From Palsa-504 sp963835775 (GTDB lineage Bacteria; Actinomycetota; Actinomycetes; Streptosporangiales; Streptosporangiaceae), in contig CAWIHB010000020.1 of the NCBI GenBank assembly GCA_963835775.1, positions 248,001 to 312,000 on the forward strand: a DNA stretch of 64,000 bases, read 5' to 3'. How positions within the stretch are numbered: position 1 is the stretch's first letter; the number at the start of each line of letters is the position of its first letter. The notes below the pieces were generated by a model that was not told where the DNA came from, ran no database searches, and worked only from the letters and a program-made list of their open reading frames with translations. A program made the position numbers and the translations under genes. Below, piece by piece: positions 16,182 to 24,200 of this stretch.

Positions 16182-17513
16182 TCACTCGCTCCTGGCCGTC
16201 TCCGGCCGCCGCGGCGGCACGGGTTCGCTAGCTCGACTCGGCCCGGTGAGCAGGTAGGTCGCCGCGGCGCACGCCTGCGTCCCGGCCGCGATGAGCAGGC
16301 AGGTAACCACCGACCGGCCCGCCAGCGGCCCGGCCAGCGCCGCGCCGGCGGCCAGCCCGCCGATCTTCAGGCTGGCCGCGGTGGTGAAGATCTGCGCGCG
16401 CATGTGCTCGGGCGCTTCCCGGTGGCGCACCGCGAACAGCGCGGTCACCTGCGGTCCCTCGCCCGCTCCGCTCACCGCGACGGCCAGCATGGCCAGCCAG
16501 CCGGGCGCCACCGCCGCCGCGGCCAGGCCGACCCCGATGACCAGCGTGCTGACCAGGATGGCGACATCCGGCGCCGCGCGCCACCGGCGGCGGGCCAGGA
16601 TCGCGTTAGCGGCCAGCGACGCCGCCGCCATCGCGCTGATCAGCAGCGCCCCCCGGGCCGGAGCGCCCAGCCGCTGCGCGCCGAGCAGCGGGCAGCACAC
16701 CAGGAGCATCCCGATCCCCACATACGACACCACCGAGGTCGCGGTGGCCCGCAGCAGCGGCCGCCGGGCCACGATCTCGGCGAAGCCCGCGGCCACCTGC
16801 CGGTGCGCCGCCGCCGGCCGGCGGGCGGCGGACGGGTCCGGACCGGGCAGCACGCGGGCGGTGGACGGGTCGGGGCCGGGCAGCACGCGGGCGGTGGACG
16901 GGTCGGGGCCGGGCAGCACGCGAGCGGTGGACGGGTCGGGGCCGGGCAGCGAGAGGGCGGCGGGCATGGCCACGGCCACCAGGGCCGCGGCGGCCAGCAC
17001 GGCCCAGCGGGCCCCCACGCCGGCCGCGATCAGGGCGGCCAGGGCCGGGCCGGCCAGGCTGGCGACGCTGTAGGTCATCGCGTCCAGCGCGGAGCCGCGG
17101 GTCAGGTCCGGTGCGGGCACCAGGCGCGGCAGCTGCGACGACCAGCCGCCCGCCACCGCCGGGTTGAACAGCCCGCAGGCCAGGGCCACCAGCACGACCA
17201 GCGGCATCGGCACCTGCCCCAGGGCGGCCTGGATGGCGGCCAGGCCGAGCACGTAGGCGGCCAGCGTCCCGGCCAGCATCCGGGCCGGGCGGCGACTGCG
17301 GTCGAGCAGCGCGCCGAACAGCGGGCCGCCGGCCGCCGCGGCGATGGTCAGGCTGGCCAGCAGCTCGGATCCGGCCGCCGGACGGCCGGTGGCGGCCAGG
17401 CCGAACAGCAGCAGGGCCGGCCCGGACATCTCGTCCCCGGCCCGGGCCGCCGCCGCGCCACCCAGGTACCGCCACGGCACGACCGGGCGCACGATCCCGT
17501 AACGGGATTTCAC
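16182..17513 (-). CDS. MFS transporter with repeated central linker
   Basis: 443 residues from a GTG, with about twelve hydrophobic spans in two halves. The first half contains the GGPLFGALLDRSRR loop (MFS motif A form). The central cytoplasmic loop is built from four copies of an 11-residue unit, LPGPDPSTARV. The second half carries GAGEGPQVTALFAVRHREAPEHMRAQIF in part, reminiscent of drug-exporter-like MFS permeases. The substrate is unknown. It is divergent from a CGNR zinc-finger gene with only 22 bases between starts, so that protein may be its regulator. Confidence 0.88.
   Translation of the reverse strand: MKSRYGIVRPVVPWRYLGGAAAARAGDEMSGPALLLFGLAATGRPAAGSELLASLTIAAAAGGPLFGALLDRSRRPARMLAGTLAAYVLGLAAIQAALGQVPMPLVVLVALACGLFNPAVAGGWSSQLPRLVPAPDLTRGSALDAMTYSVASLAGPALAALIAAGVGARWAVLAAAALVAVAMPAALSLPGPDPSTARVLPGPDPSTARVLPGPDPSTARVLPGPDPSAARRPAAAHRQVAAGFAEIVARRPLLRATATSVVSYVGIGMLLVCCPLLGAQRLGAPARGALLISAMAAASLAANAILARRRWRAAPDVAILVSTLVIGVGLAAAAVAPGWLAMLAVAVSGAGEGPQVTALFAVRHREAPEHMRAQIFTTAASLKIGGLAAGAALAGPLAGRSVVTCLLIAAGTQACAAATYLLTGPSRASEPVPPRRPETARSE
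16831..16950. repeat. 33-bp tandem repeat in the MFS linker
   Basis: Three full 33-bp units (16831-16863, 16864-16896, 16897-16929) and a 21-bp partial fourth. Units 2 and 3 differ at one base. The unit length keeps frame, so copy number only changes the length of the interdomain loop. Confidence 0.9.
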
Positions 17514-17519
17514 ATAAAC

Positions 17520-17529
17520 ACGTTACACT
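17520..17529. promoter_or_regulatory. Overlapping divergent -10 elements of two leaderless genes
   Basis: On the plus strand TACACT (17524-17529) ends six bases before the GTG of the CGNR gene. On the minus strand TAACGT (17525-17520) ends six bases before the GTG of the MFS gene. The two hexamers share two bases. The spacing is that of leaderless transcription, with start codons at +1. RNA polymerase could occupy only one direction at a time. Confidence 0.6.
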
Positions 17530-17535
17530 AGCCGG

Positions 17536-18114
17536 GTGGTCACCAAGGGCCCGCTGGGCAGTGTGCGTGCCGCGGCCCAGCGCGCCGCGGACATCCTGGC
17601 CGTCCTGCTGCCCAGGCCCGGCTACCAGCCCGAGCCGGGCAGCCCCGCGGAACGGGCCGCGCTCACCGAGGTGCTGCGGGCGCACGGAGAACCCGAGCCC
17701 ATCGAGATCTCCACAGCCGATATCGAAGGCCTGCGCTGGGCCGCCGCCGAACTGCGCCCGGTCTTCGCCGCGCCGGACGTGGGCCGCGCCGCGGACCTGA
17801 TCAACGGGCTGCTGGCCGGGCGCGCGCATCCGCCCCGGCTCACCACGCACGGCGGCACGGCGGGCTGGCACCTGCACGTCGACGGCAGCGACGACGCACC
17901 CTCGGCCGAATGGTTCCTCACCTCCTCTGGCCTGGCGCTGGCCGTTCTGCTGGCCGAGCGGCAGGCGCTGCCGGGCGGGATCTGCGCCTCGCCGCCGTGC
18001 GGCAGGCCGTTCGTGAACGTAGGCCGGGGCAGTCCGCGGCGCTACTGCTCGGCGGCCTGCGGCACCCGCGAGCGGGTGGCGGCCCACCGCGGGCTGGCCA
18101 GGCCGGGCCCGTGA
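17536..18114 (+). CDS. CGNR zinc-finger (ABATE-type) putative transcription factor
   Basis: 192 residues from a GTG. The N-terminal ~120 residues are the stress-response (ABATE) sensor-like domain. The C-terminus is the zinc finger: CASPPCGRPFVNVGRGSPRR then YCSAACGTRERVAAHR, with four cysteines. The family's CGNR motif is CGTR here. These proteins are predicted DNA-binding regulators. The probably leaderless start and shared promoter with the MFS gene point to local control of that transporter. Confidence 0.85.
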   Translation: MVTKGPLGSVRAAAQRAADILAVLLPRPGYQPEPGSPAERAALTEVLRAHGEPEPIEISTADIEGLRWAAAELRPVFAAPDVGRAADLINGLLAGRAHPPRLTTHGGTAGWHLHVDGSDDAPSAEWFLTSSGLALAVLLAERQALPGGICASPPCGRPFVNVGRGSPRRYCSAACGTRERVAAHRGLARPGP

Positions 18115-18126
18115 AAAGCTAGTCAT

Positions 18127-19134
18127 ATGGAATACACGCATCTGGGCCGCTCCGGCCTTTCCGTCAGCCGCCTGTGTCTCGGCACGATGAACTTCGGGCC
18201 GCTGACCCCGCCCGCCGACGCGCACGCGATCATGGACCACGCTCACGAGATCGGCGTCAACTTCTTCGACACCGCCAACCGCTACGGCGGAATGCAGAGC
18301 CCGCCCGGCCAGGTCGCCCAGCACAGCGAGTCGCACTCCGGCTGGACCGAGGAGATCATCGGCGAGTGGTTCGCCAGCGGCGGCGGGCGGCGGGAACGCA
18401 CGGTGCTGGCCACCAAGCTGTACGGGGCAATGGGCGAGTGGCCCAACGAGGGCAAGCTGTCCGCGCTGAACATCCGGCGGTCCTGCGACGCGTCGCTGCG
18501 CCGCCTGCGCACCGACTATATCGACCTGTACCAGATGCACCACATTGACCGGGACACCCCGTGGGACGAGATCTGGCAGGCCATGGAGGTACTCGTGGCC
18601 CAGGGCAAGATCCTCTACGTCGGCTCGTCCAACTTCGCCGGCTGGCACCTCGCGCAGGCCAGCGACACCGCAGCCGGGCGCGGGTTCTTCGGCCTGGTCA
18701 GCGAGCAGTCCATCTACAACCTGCTGACCCGGGCGATCGAGCTCGAGGTGCTGCCCGCGGCCATTGAGTACGGCATCGGCGTCATCCCGTGGTCCCCGCT
18801 GCACGGCGGGCTGCTCGGCGGCGTGCTCAGCAAGGAACGCGAGGGCCGGCGGCGCCTGGCGGGCCGGGCCCGGCAGACCGTCGAGGAGAACCGGGAGCAG
18901 ATCGAGGCCTACGAGGACCTGTGCGCCGAGCTCGGCGAGGAGCCGGCCAACGTCGCCCTGGCCTGGCTGCTGCACCAGCCGGGGATCACCGGGCCGATCA
19001 TCGGCCCGCGCACCCTCGGGCAGCTCGACGACGCGCAGCGCGCGGTGACGCTGCGGCTCGGCGACGACGTCCTCAAGCGCCTCGACGACCTGTTCCCCGG
19101 GTACCGGCCCGCCCCGGAGCACTACGCCTGGTAG
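18127..19134 (+). CDS. Aldo/keto reductase
   Basis: 335 residues, a TIM-barrel NADPH-dependent oxidoreductase. The start MEYTHLGRSGLSVSRLCLGT is typical of the YajO/YhdN-like group. The catalytic tetrad is visible as Asp48 and Tyr53 (FFDTANRYGG), Lys97 (VLATKLYG) and a histidine at 138-139 (YQMHHID). The phosphate-binding end (GPIIGPRTLGQLDD) is intact. It reduces aldehydes or ketones; the substrate is unknown. It begins 12 bases after the CGNR gene and may be cotranscribed. Confidence 0.93.
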   Translation: MEYTHLGRSGLSVSRLCLGTMNFGPLTPPADAHAIMDHAHEIGVNFFDTANRYGGMQSPPGQVAQHSESHSGWTEEIIGEWFASGGGRRERTVLATKLYGAMGEWPNEGKLSALNIRRSCDASLRRLRTDYIDLYQMHHIDRDTPWDEIWQAMEVLVAQGKILYVGSSNFAGWHLAQASDTAAGRGFFGLVSEQSIYNLLTRAIELEVLPAAIEYGIGVIPWSPLHGGLLGGVLSKEREGRRRLAGRARQTVEENREQIEAYEDLCAELGEEPANVALAWLLHQPGITGPIIGPRTLGQLDDAQRAVTLRLGDDVLKRLDDLFPGYRPAPEHYAW

Positions 19135-19144
19135 GAACGCATAG

Positions 19145-20452
19145 GTGAGCGACTTGGTGGCGGCTGACCCGTCCGGCTCCCCGGCGGCGCAGGCCCCCAG
19201 ACTGCTACGGGACCGGGCCGGGTCGCAGCGGGTCACGAACATCGAACTGTTCTTCGACCTGGTCTACGTGTTCGCCGTCACCCAGCTGTCACACCACCTG
19301 CTGGCCGATCCGACCGTCCGGGGCGCGCTGCAGGCCGGCCTGCTGCTGATCATGGTCTGGCTGGTCTGGGCGTACACGACCTGGGTGACCAACTGGCTGG
19401 ATCCGGAGCAGATGGCCGTCCGGCTGCTGCTTGTGGTGCTCATGCTGATCAGCCTGGCCATGTCGGCGGCGCTGCCCCGGGCTTTCGGCGACCTCGGGCC
19501 GGCGGTGGGCATTGCCTATGCCCTCCAGCAGATCGGCCGGACCATCTTCATGGTCACCGCGCTGCGCGGGCAGCCGCTGCAGAAGAACTTCGAGCGGATC
19601 CTGGCCTGGTGCGTGGTGAGCAGCGGCCTGGCCGTGGCCGGCGGCTTCGCCCACGGCCAGGCCCGGGTCCTGCTGTGGGTGCTGGCCGTCGGCGTGGACC
19701 TGGCTGGCGGCGCGGTGGGCTTCTACACGCCGGGGCTCGGCCGGTCCCGGACCTCGGACTGGACCATCGAAGGCGGTCACTTCGCCGAGCGGTGCCAGGC
19801 GTTCATCCTGATCGCGCTGGGCGAGTCGATCGTCATCATCGGCGCCACCCTGTCCGGGGAAAAGACGGCCACCGCCTCGGGCGTGACCTCCTTCGTCATC
19901 GCGTTCGCCGGCTCGGTGGCGTTGTGGTGGCTGTACTTCGACCAGAGCGCGGACGCGGCAGCCGAGATCATCGCCCGGTCACCTGATCCCGGCCGGCTGG
20001 GCCGTTCGGCCTATCACTTCATCCACCCGGTGATGGTGGCCGGCATCATTGTCAGCGCCGCGGCCGACGAGAAGGTCCTGGCTGATCCGGCCGCCACCGC
20101 CAGCACCGCGTCGGCCTGGATGATCCTGGGCGGCCCGGCCCTGTTCCTGGCTGGGCACGCCGCCTTCAAGCTGGTGGTCTGGCGCTCGGTGTCGTGGACC
20201 AGGGTGGCCGGGATCGCCGTGCTCGCGCTGCTGGCCCTGGCGGCCCGGGCCGTCCCCGAGCTCGCGCTGGCCGCCTGCGCCGCGGCCGCGGTCGCCGCCG
20301 TCGCCGCCACCGACCGCCTGCCCTGGCTCCGCCACCCACCCCCGCCCTACGCCGCCGCCCCGCCCCCGCCCTGCGCCGCCGCCCCGCCCCCGCCCTGCGC
20401 CGCCGCCCCGCCCCCGCCCTGCGCCGCCGCCCCGCCCCCAGCAGCGGAGTGA
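19145..20452 (+). CDS. Low temperature requirement protein A (LtrA) family membrane protein
   Basis: 435 residues from a GTG 10 bases after the reductase stop. The diagnostic RVTNIELFFDLVYVFAVTQLSHHLL segment opens an ~11-span membrane protein; a second marker is FILIALGESIVIIGATL. The family is linked in name to cold growth in Listeria but its biochemical role is not known. The last ~35 residues are an unusual PPPPCAAA repeat tail that overlaps the convergent dehydrogenase gene on the other strand. Confidence 0.9.
   Translation: MSDLVAADPSGSPAAQAPRLLRDRAGSQRVTNIELFFDLVYVFAVTQLSHHLLADPTVRGALQAGLLLIMVWLVWAYTTWVTNWLDPEQMAVRLLLVVLMLISLAMSAALPRAFGDLGPAVGIAYALQQIGRTIFMVTALRGQPLQKNFERILAWCVVSSGLAVAGGFAHGQARVLLWVLAVGVDLAGGAVGFYTPGLGRSRTSDWTIEGGHFAERCQAFILIALGESIVIIGATLSGEKTATASGVTSFVIAFAGSVALWWLYFDQSADAAAEIIARSPDPGRLGRSAYHFIHPVMVAGIIVSAAADEKVLADPAATASTASAWMILGGPALFLAGHAAFKLVVWRSVSWTRVAGIAVLALLALAARAVPELALAACAAAAVAAVAATDRLPWLRHPPPPYAAAPPPPCAAAPPPPCAAAPPPPCAAAPPPAAE
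20338..20442. repeat. 24-bp tandem repeats coding on both strands
   Basis: About four 24-bp units. On the plus strand they encode (PPPPxAAA)n at the end of the LtrA protein; on the minus strand they encode an (AQGGGGAA)n-like tail of the dehydrogenase. A T-A variation in the first unit makes a Tyr codon on one strand and the TAG stop (20349-20347) on the other. Confidence 0.85.
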
Positions 20453-21588
20453 ACCCCGGGTTTCACCACGTTTTGGGCGGGCGGGGCGAACGGCGGCGCG
20501 GGCGGCTCGCCCCACCAGCCCCGCAGGAACCGCCCGGCCCGCTCGCAGGCCCCGGCGAACGGGCCGCCGGGATGGGCCAGCGCCTCGAGGATGATCCCGG
20601 TGATCGTGGCGTCCACGGCGGCCAGCACCTGCTCCGGGCGGGCATCTGCGGCCGACCGGTAGCCGATCACCGCGCCCGCGTTGCACACGAAGTCGGGCAG
20701 CGCCACGATGCCGCGCTGGCGCAGCACGTCGGCGCCGGCCGCGGTGTAAGGGACGTTGGCCGCGGGCGCCAGCACCCGGACCTCGGGCGGGAGTGCCGCG
20801 GCGGCCCGGGCCCCGATCATCCCGGGCCGGGTGCCGGGCACCACCACGTCAGCGGGCACCGCGGTGAACAGCTCGCCCGGCGGCCCGGCCGGCCGGCCGT
20901 AGTGCCGCACGCAGGCATCGCCGTGCACCAGGCGCAGCGCCAGCAGTCGCTCCACGTCAAGCCCCGCTGGGTCCGCCACGCAGCCGGCCACGGTCGACAC
21001 CGCCGCCACCAGCCCGCCGCGGCGGGCCACCTCGCGTGCCACTCCGCCGCCCACCTTGCCGAATCCCTCGATGGCCACCGAACGCCCGGCCCAGCCGCCG
21101 CCCCAGCGGGCGCCCAGCGCCGCCTCGGCCGCGGCCGCCACGCCGTACCCGGTCAGCAGGTCCTCGAATGGCACGCCGTCCACCACCGCGCGGATGGCCG
21201 CAGGCGTGGCCCGGCGCTCGCGCAGCGGGGCGAAATCCTCCTCGGCCGTGCCCATGTCCGGCCCGGTCAGCAGCCGGCCCGCGTCGGCCAGCGGCGCGAT
21301 CTCCGCGCAGAACCGGGCCATCAGGGCCGCCTTGCCCGCCCGGTCCGCCGGATCACCGCGCACCCCCGCCTTGGCCCCGCCGATCTGCTCGCCCAGCACG
21401 GCGAACTTGTAGGTCATCGCCCGGGCCAGCAGCCGCACCTCGGCCACGCTGACGTCAGGGACTAGCCGCGTGCCCCCGGCGGACGCCGCCGCGCCCGGCA
21501 GGTCGAACACCACGAACCCGGGCACCGAACTCAGCTCGATGACCTCAGGACCGCTGCCGTCGCGCTCGGTCCGCGGTTCGCCTGCCAT
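20347..21588 (-). CDS. Glu/Leu/Phe/Val dehydrogenase family protein
   Basis: 413 residues from ATG 21588, which has GGAGG five bases upstream; a longer frame upstream is not supported. The ELFV family marks are MTYKFAVLGEQIGGAKAGVRGD (catalytic lysine in GGAKAG), a Rossmann motif AIEGFGKVGGGVA and the ALPDFVCNAGAVIGY end. It oxidatively deaminates an amino acid with NAD(P). The core ends near WWGEPPAPP; the final ~30 residues are the Gly/Ala repeat tail in the overlap with the LtrA gene. Confidence 0.9.
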   Translation of the reverse strand: MAGEPRTERDGSGPEVIELSSVPGFVVFDLPGAAASAGGTRLVPDVSVAEVRLLARAMTYKFAVLGEQIGGAKAGVRGDPADRAGKAALMARFCAEIAPLADAGRLLTGPDMGTAEEDFAPLRERRATPAAIRAVVDGVPFEDLLTGYGVAAAAEAALGARWGGGWAGRSVAIEGFGKVGGGVAREVARRGGLVAAVSTVAGCVADPAGLDVERLLALRLVHGDACVRHYGRPAGPPGELFTAVPADVVVPGTRPGMIGARAAAALPPEVRVLAPAANVPYTAAGADVLRQRGIVALPDFVCNAGAVIGYRSAADARPEQVLAAVDATITGIILEALAHPGGPFAGACERAGRFLRGWWGEPPAPPFAPPAQNVVKPGVHSAAGGGAAAQGGGGAAAQGGGGAAAQGGGGAAA

Positions 21589-21620
21589 GCCGCCTCCGAT
21601 CGTCGCCGGGCCAACCGGTA

Positions 21621-21780
21621 TCAGTCTGCGGCACGGTAACGGCGCAGGATCTGCCGGGCCGTGATCACCAGCCGGTCCCGGACCGAAGCCGGGGCCAGCA
21701 CCTCCACCTGATCCCCGAAGCCGGCCAGCCGGTCCGCGCCCAGGTCCTGGCCGAGCGGTCCGGCAGGTCTGGCCCGGCTT
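21621..21780 (-). pseudogene. 3' remnant of a WYL-domain regulator gene
   Basis: About 50 codons ending in a TGA at 21621-21623 read DRLAGFGDQVEVLAPASVRD, then a short helix RLVITARQILRRYR. This matches the last strand and helix of the WYL domain found in HTH-WYL (DeoR-type) regulators. No start codon or upstream domain is present; the sequence becomes AT-rich and non-coding at about 21785. The rest of 21589-21964 holds no other recognisable gene. Confidence 0.55.
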
Positions 21781-21964
21781 CGAGGAAGAGATAATTTTCG
21801 AACTGGAAATAGAAAGCTGCCTGCTGATGCTGACCCAGACGGAGGGCGTCTTCCCTGCTGGACCTACCATCTGGAGGGGAAGGCCTGCCGTCCGCCGATA
21901 TGGTTACTTAACCGCAGCTCAGGGCTTATCGGGTCTTGGGTCCGAGGAAAGGGTCAGCGACACG

Positions 21965-23011
21965 ATGAGCCATGCCGCCACGGACCGGTACGCCTGGATC
22001 GAGCCCGGGGTTGAGGACCTCGGCGGCGGCGTCCATCGCATCCCGCTGCCGCTGCCGCTGGACGGGCTGAGAGCGGTCAACGTCTACGCGATCACCGATC
22101 CCAGCGGAGTCGACCTCATCGACGCCGGGATCGCGCTGGTCCCGGCCCGGGAGCACCTGACCAAGGGGCTGCGTCAGCTCGGCTACGAGCTGGGCGACAT
22201 CCGCAACTTCTTCGTGACCCACGTGCACATCGACCACTACTCTCTGGCCATCGAGCTGCGGAAGACCTTCCACACCGTAGTCAGCCTGGGCGAGCAGGAG
22301 CGCGCCAACCTGATCGCGACCAGGGAGATGATCACCGGCCGGCGGGCCAGGTTCCTCGATTCCGGGCACATGCACAGGCTGGGCGCCGAGGAGCTGGCCA
22401 GCCAGATCGACGCGCACCACCAGCGTGTGCCGGCCGAGGTGGACTGGGAGGATCCCGACCAATGGGTGGCCGACGGGACCGACCTCGACCTGCGCACGCG
22501 GACGCTCCGCGCGGTGCACACGCCCGGTCACACCCGGGGCCATGTCGTCTACCACGACGCCGCGGCCGAGATCATGTTCGCGGGGGACCACGTCCTGCCG
22601 CTTATCACGCCCTCGATCGGGTTCGAGCCGGCTGGCAACCGGGCCGCGCTGACCGACTACCTCAGCTCGCTGGCCAAGACGCTGACCCTGCCCGACGCCC
22701 GGCTGCTGCCCGCCCACGGCCCGGTCACCGTCAGCACTCACGCCCGGGTGAAGGAGCTGCTGGCCCACCACGACGAACGGCTGGACGAGACACTGGCCGC
22801 CGTGCAGGCCGGTCACGCTACCCCGTACCAGGCGGCGAAGGCGATCAAGTGGACCAGGGGGCAGCGCCCGTTCGGCGACCTGGACACCTTCAGCCAGGTC
22901 CAGGCGGTCAACGAGACGGCCGCGCACCTGGAGGTGCTGAAGACCCGCGGCCAGCTCAGCTACGAGCTGTCCCACGGCGTCGACGTGTACCAGGTCCCCC
23001 CGGCCGGCTAA
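21965..23011 (+). CDS. MBL-fold metallo-hydrolase
   Basis: 348 residues from ATG 21965, which follows a GAGGAAAGG stretch; the frame is open further upstream but without a better start. The metal-binding motif HVHIDH is at residues 86-91, followed by the second-shell histidine in TPGHTRGH and the Asp in MFAGDHVLP. The layout, with a C-terminal helical extension, resembles the glyoxalase II/LACTB2-like hydrolases. It probably hydrolyses a thioester or lactone. Its stop overlaps the stop of the convergent fdhD gene. Confidence 0.88.
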   Translation: MSHAATDRYAWIEPGVEDLGGGVHRIPLPLPLDGLRAVNVYAITDPSGVDLIDAGIALVPAREHLTKGLRQLGYELGDIRNFFVTHVHIDHYSLAIELRKTFHTVVSLGEQERANLIATREMITGRRARFLDSGHMHRLGAEELASQIDAHHQRVPAEVDWEDPDQWVADGTDLDLRTRTLRAVHTPGHTRGHVVYHDAAAEIMFAGDHVLPLITPSIGFEPAGNRAALTDYLSSLAKTLTLPDARLLPAHGPVTVSTHARVKELLAHHDERLDETLAAVQAGHATPYQAAKAIKWTRGQRPFGDLDTFSQVQAVNETAAHLEVLKTRGQLSYELSHGVDVYQVPPAG

Positions 23012-23901
23012 GGCGTCACTCGTTCGGCGCCGGCGTAGACGTTCATGGCGGTGCCGCGCAGGAACCCGACCAGGGTCAGGCCGCCCTCCTCGGCCAGCGA
23101 CGCGGCCAGCGAGGACGGCGCCGACACGGCGGCCAGCACCGGTACTCCGATCATGATCGCCTTCTGCGCCAGCTCGAACGAGGCTCGCCCGCTGACCAGC
23201 AGGATGTGGCCGGCCAGCGGCAGCCGGCCCGAGCGCAGCGCCCACCCGGCCACCTTGTCCACGGCATTGTGTCGGCCCACGTCCTCGCGCAGCACCAGCA
23301 GCGTGCCGTCCGCGGTGAACAGGCCCGCCGCGTGCAGCCCGCCGGTGCTGCGGAACACCCGCTGGGCCTGGCTCAGCCGTTCCGGCAGGGAGGCCAGCAC
23401 CGCGGGGGAGACCCGCACCGGATCGGCGGCCACGTCGAACGCCGACCGGACCCGGATCGACTCGATGCTGTCCTTGCCGCACACCCCGCAGGCGCTGGTG
23501 GTGAGGAACTTGCGCGCCGCGCCGGCCGTGCCGGCGGCCTGATACTGCAGCGCGCGCCCCGGCCTGGCCGTGACCGCCGCCACGTTCGGGTCGCACATCC
23601 GGATCTCGTCTACCTCATCGAGGCTGCCCAGCAGGCCCTCGGTGAACAGGAAGCCGGCCGCCAGGTCGATGTCGTCGCCCGGGGTGCGCATCGTCACCGT
23701 GAGCGGCTCGCCGTCGACCCGGATCTCCAGTGGCTCCTCGACCGCGAGCAGGTCAGCCCGGTGCTCCGCGGTGCCGCTCACCGGAACCCGCAGCACCCGC
23801 CGCCTGGCCGTCGTACCGCTCATAGCTCCGAGGCTACGCCCAGCGGTGAACGCCCGTTCGATCTGCGCGCGGTCGAGGAGGACGCTCCCAGGCTCGGTCA
23901 C
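23008..23901 (-). CDS. fdhD: Formate dehydrogenase accessory sulfurtransferase FdhD
   Basis: 297 residues if the GTG at 23901 is used; that GTG overlaps the stop of the upstream (now disrupted) gene as GTGA. An ATG at codon 27 (23823) is an alternative that matches usual FdhD length better. The essential CxxC pair is Cys138-Cys141 (TTSACGVCGKDSIE), and the EEPLEIRVDG and REDVGRHNAVDK motifs are clear. FdhD passes sulfur from IscS to the bis-MGD molybdenum cofactor of formate dehydrogenase. No formate dehydrogenase gene is in the window. Confidence 0.93.
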   Translation of the reverse strand: MTEPGSVLLDRAQIERAFTAGRSLGAMSGTTARRRVLRVPVSGTAEHRADLLAVEEPLEIRVDGEPLTVTMRTPGDDIDLAAGFLFTEGLLGSLDEVDEIRMCDPNVAAVTARPGRALQYQAAGTAGAARKFLTTSACGVCGKDSIESIRVRSAFDVAADPVRVSPAVLASLPERLSQAQRVFRSTGGLHAAGLFTADGTLLVLREDVGRHNAVDKVAGWALRSGRLPLAGHILLVSGRASFELAQKAIMIGVPVLAAVSAPSSLAASLAEEGGLTLVGFLRGTAMNVYAGAERVTP

Positions 23902-24200
23902 GCTGCTTCCAGGTCCGCGGCTGAGAGGTAGACGCCGTGCTTCCGGAACGCGGCTGGCGCCCGGACCAGAGCATCGGCGCGCTGGACTCGGAGCTCAGCC
24001 GGGAACCACGGCCGACGCAGAACCCGCGACTCGGCCCAGGCTGGCGGCGCGAGATCGTGCTTGGCCGCGAGATGCTCGGCCAGTGCCGCCAGCAGCGCAT
24101 CCCAACGCTCATCACCAACAAGAGACGGCTCGTCCCTCAGCAGAGACGGCTGAGCCTCGGTCGGCTCCCACCGGTACTCCTCCAGGAACTCCCATATGAG
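23898..24200 (-). pseudogene. 3' part of a host gene split by the IS110 element
   Basis: The frame from the element edge reads LIWEFLEEYRWEPTEAQP and continues to a TGA at 23898, about 100 codons, with strong G/C third positions but no start codon. The missing 5' part is on the far side of the element at 31001-31081. Joining both at a single AG/CT dinucleotide gives a continuous 127-residue frame. The protein is a conserved-looking small protein of unknown function (later segments WDALLAALAEHLAAKHDL and FRKHGVYLSAADLE). It was probably coupled to fdhD. Confidence 0.85.
24199..24200. repeat. Left core dinucleotide of the IS110 insertion
   Basis: AG here is repeated at the right edge (30999-31000). 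Keeping one copy and joining 24199 leftwards to 31001 rightwards rebuilds the host frame on the minus strand as Lys-Leu-Ile-Trp-Glu. IS110-family recombinases join DNA at a 2-bp core, so these are the likely crossover points. Confidence 0.8.

Noticed and set aside
20194..21465. Long plus-strand reading frame opposite the dehydrogenase
   Set aside because: It is the antisense shadow of a high-GC gene; it has no domain and runs through the tandem repeats.
21589..21870. 94-residue N-terminal extension of the Glu/Leu/Phe/Val dehydrogenase
   Set aside because: The ATG at 21588 has a good ribosome site and the domain begins there; the upstream sequence is a WYL remnant in another frame.
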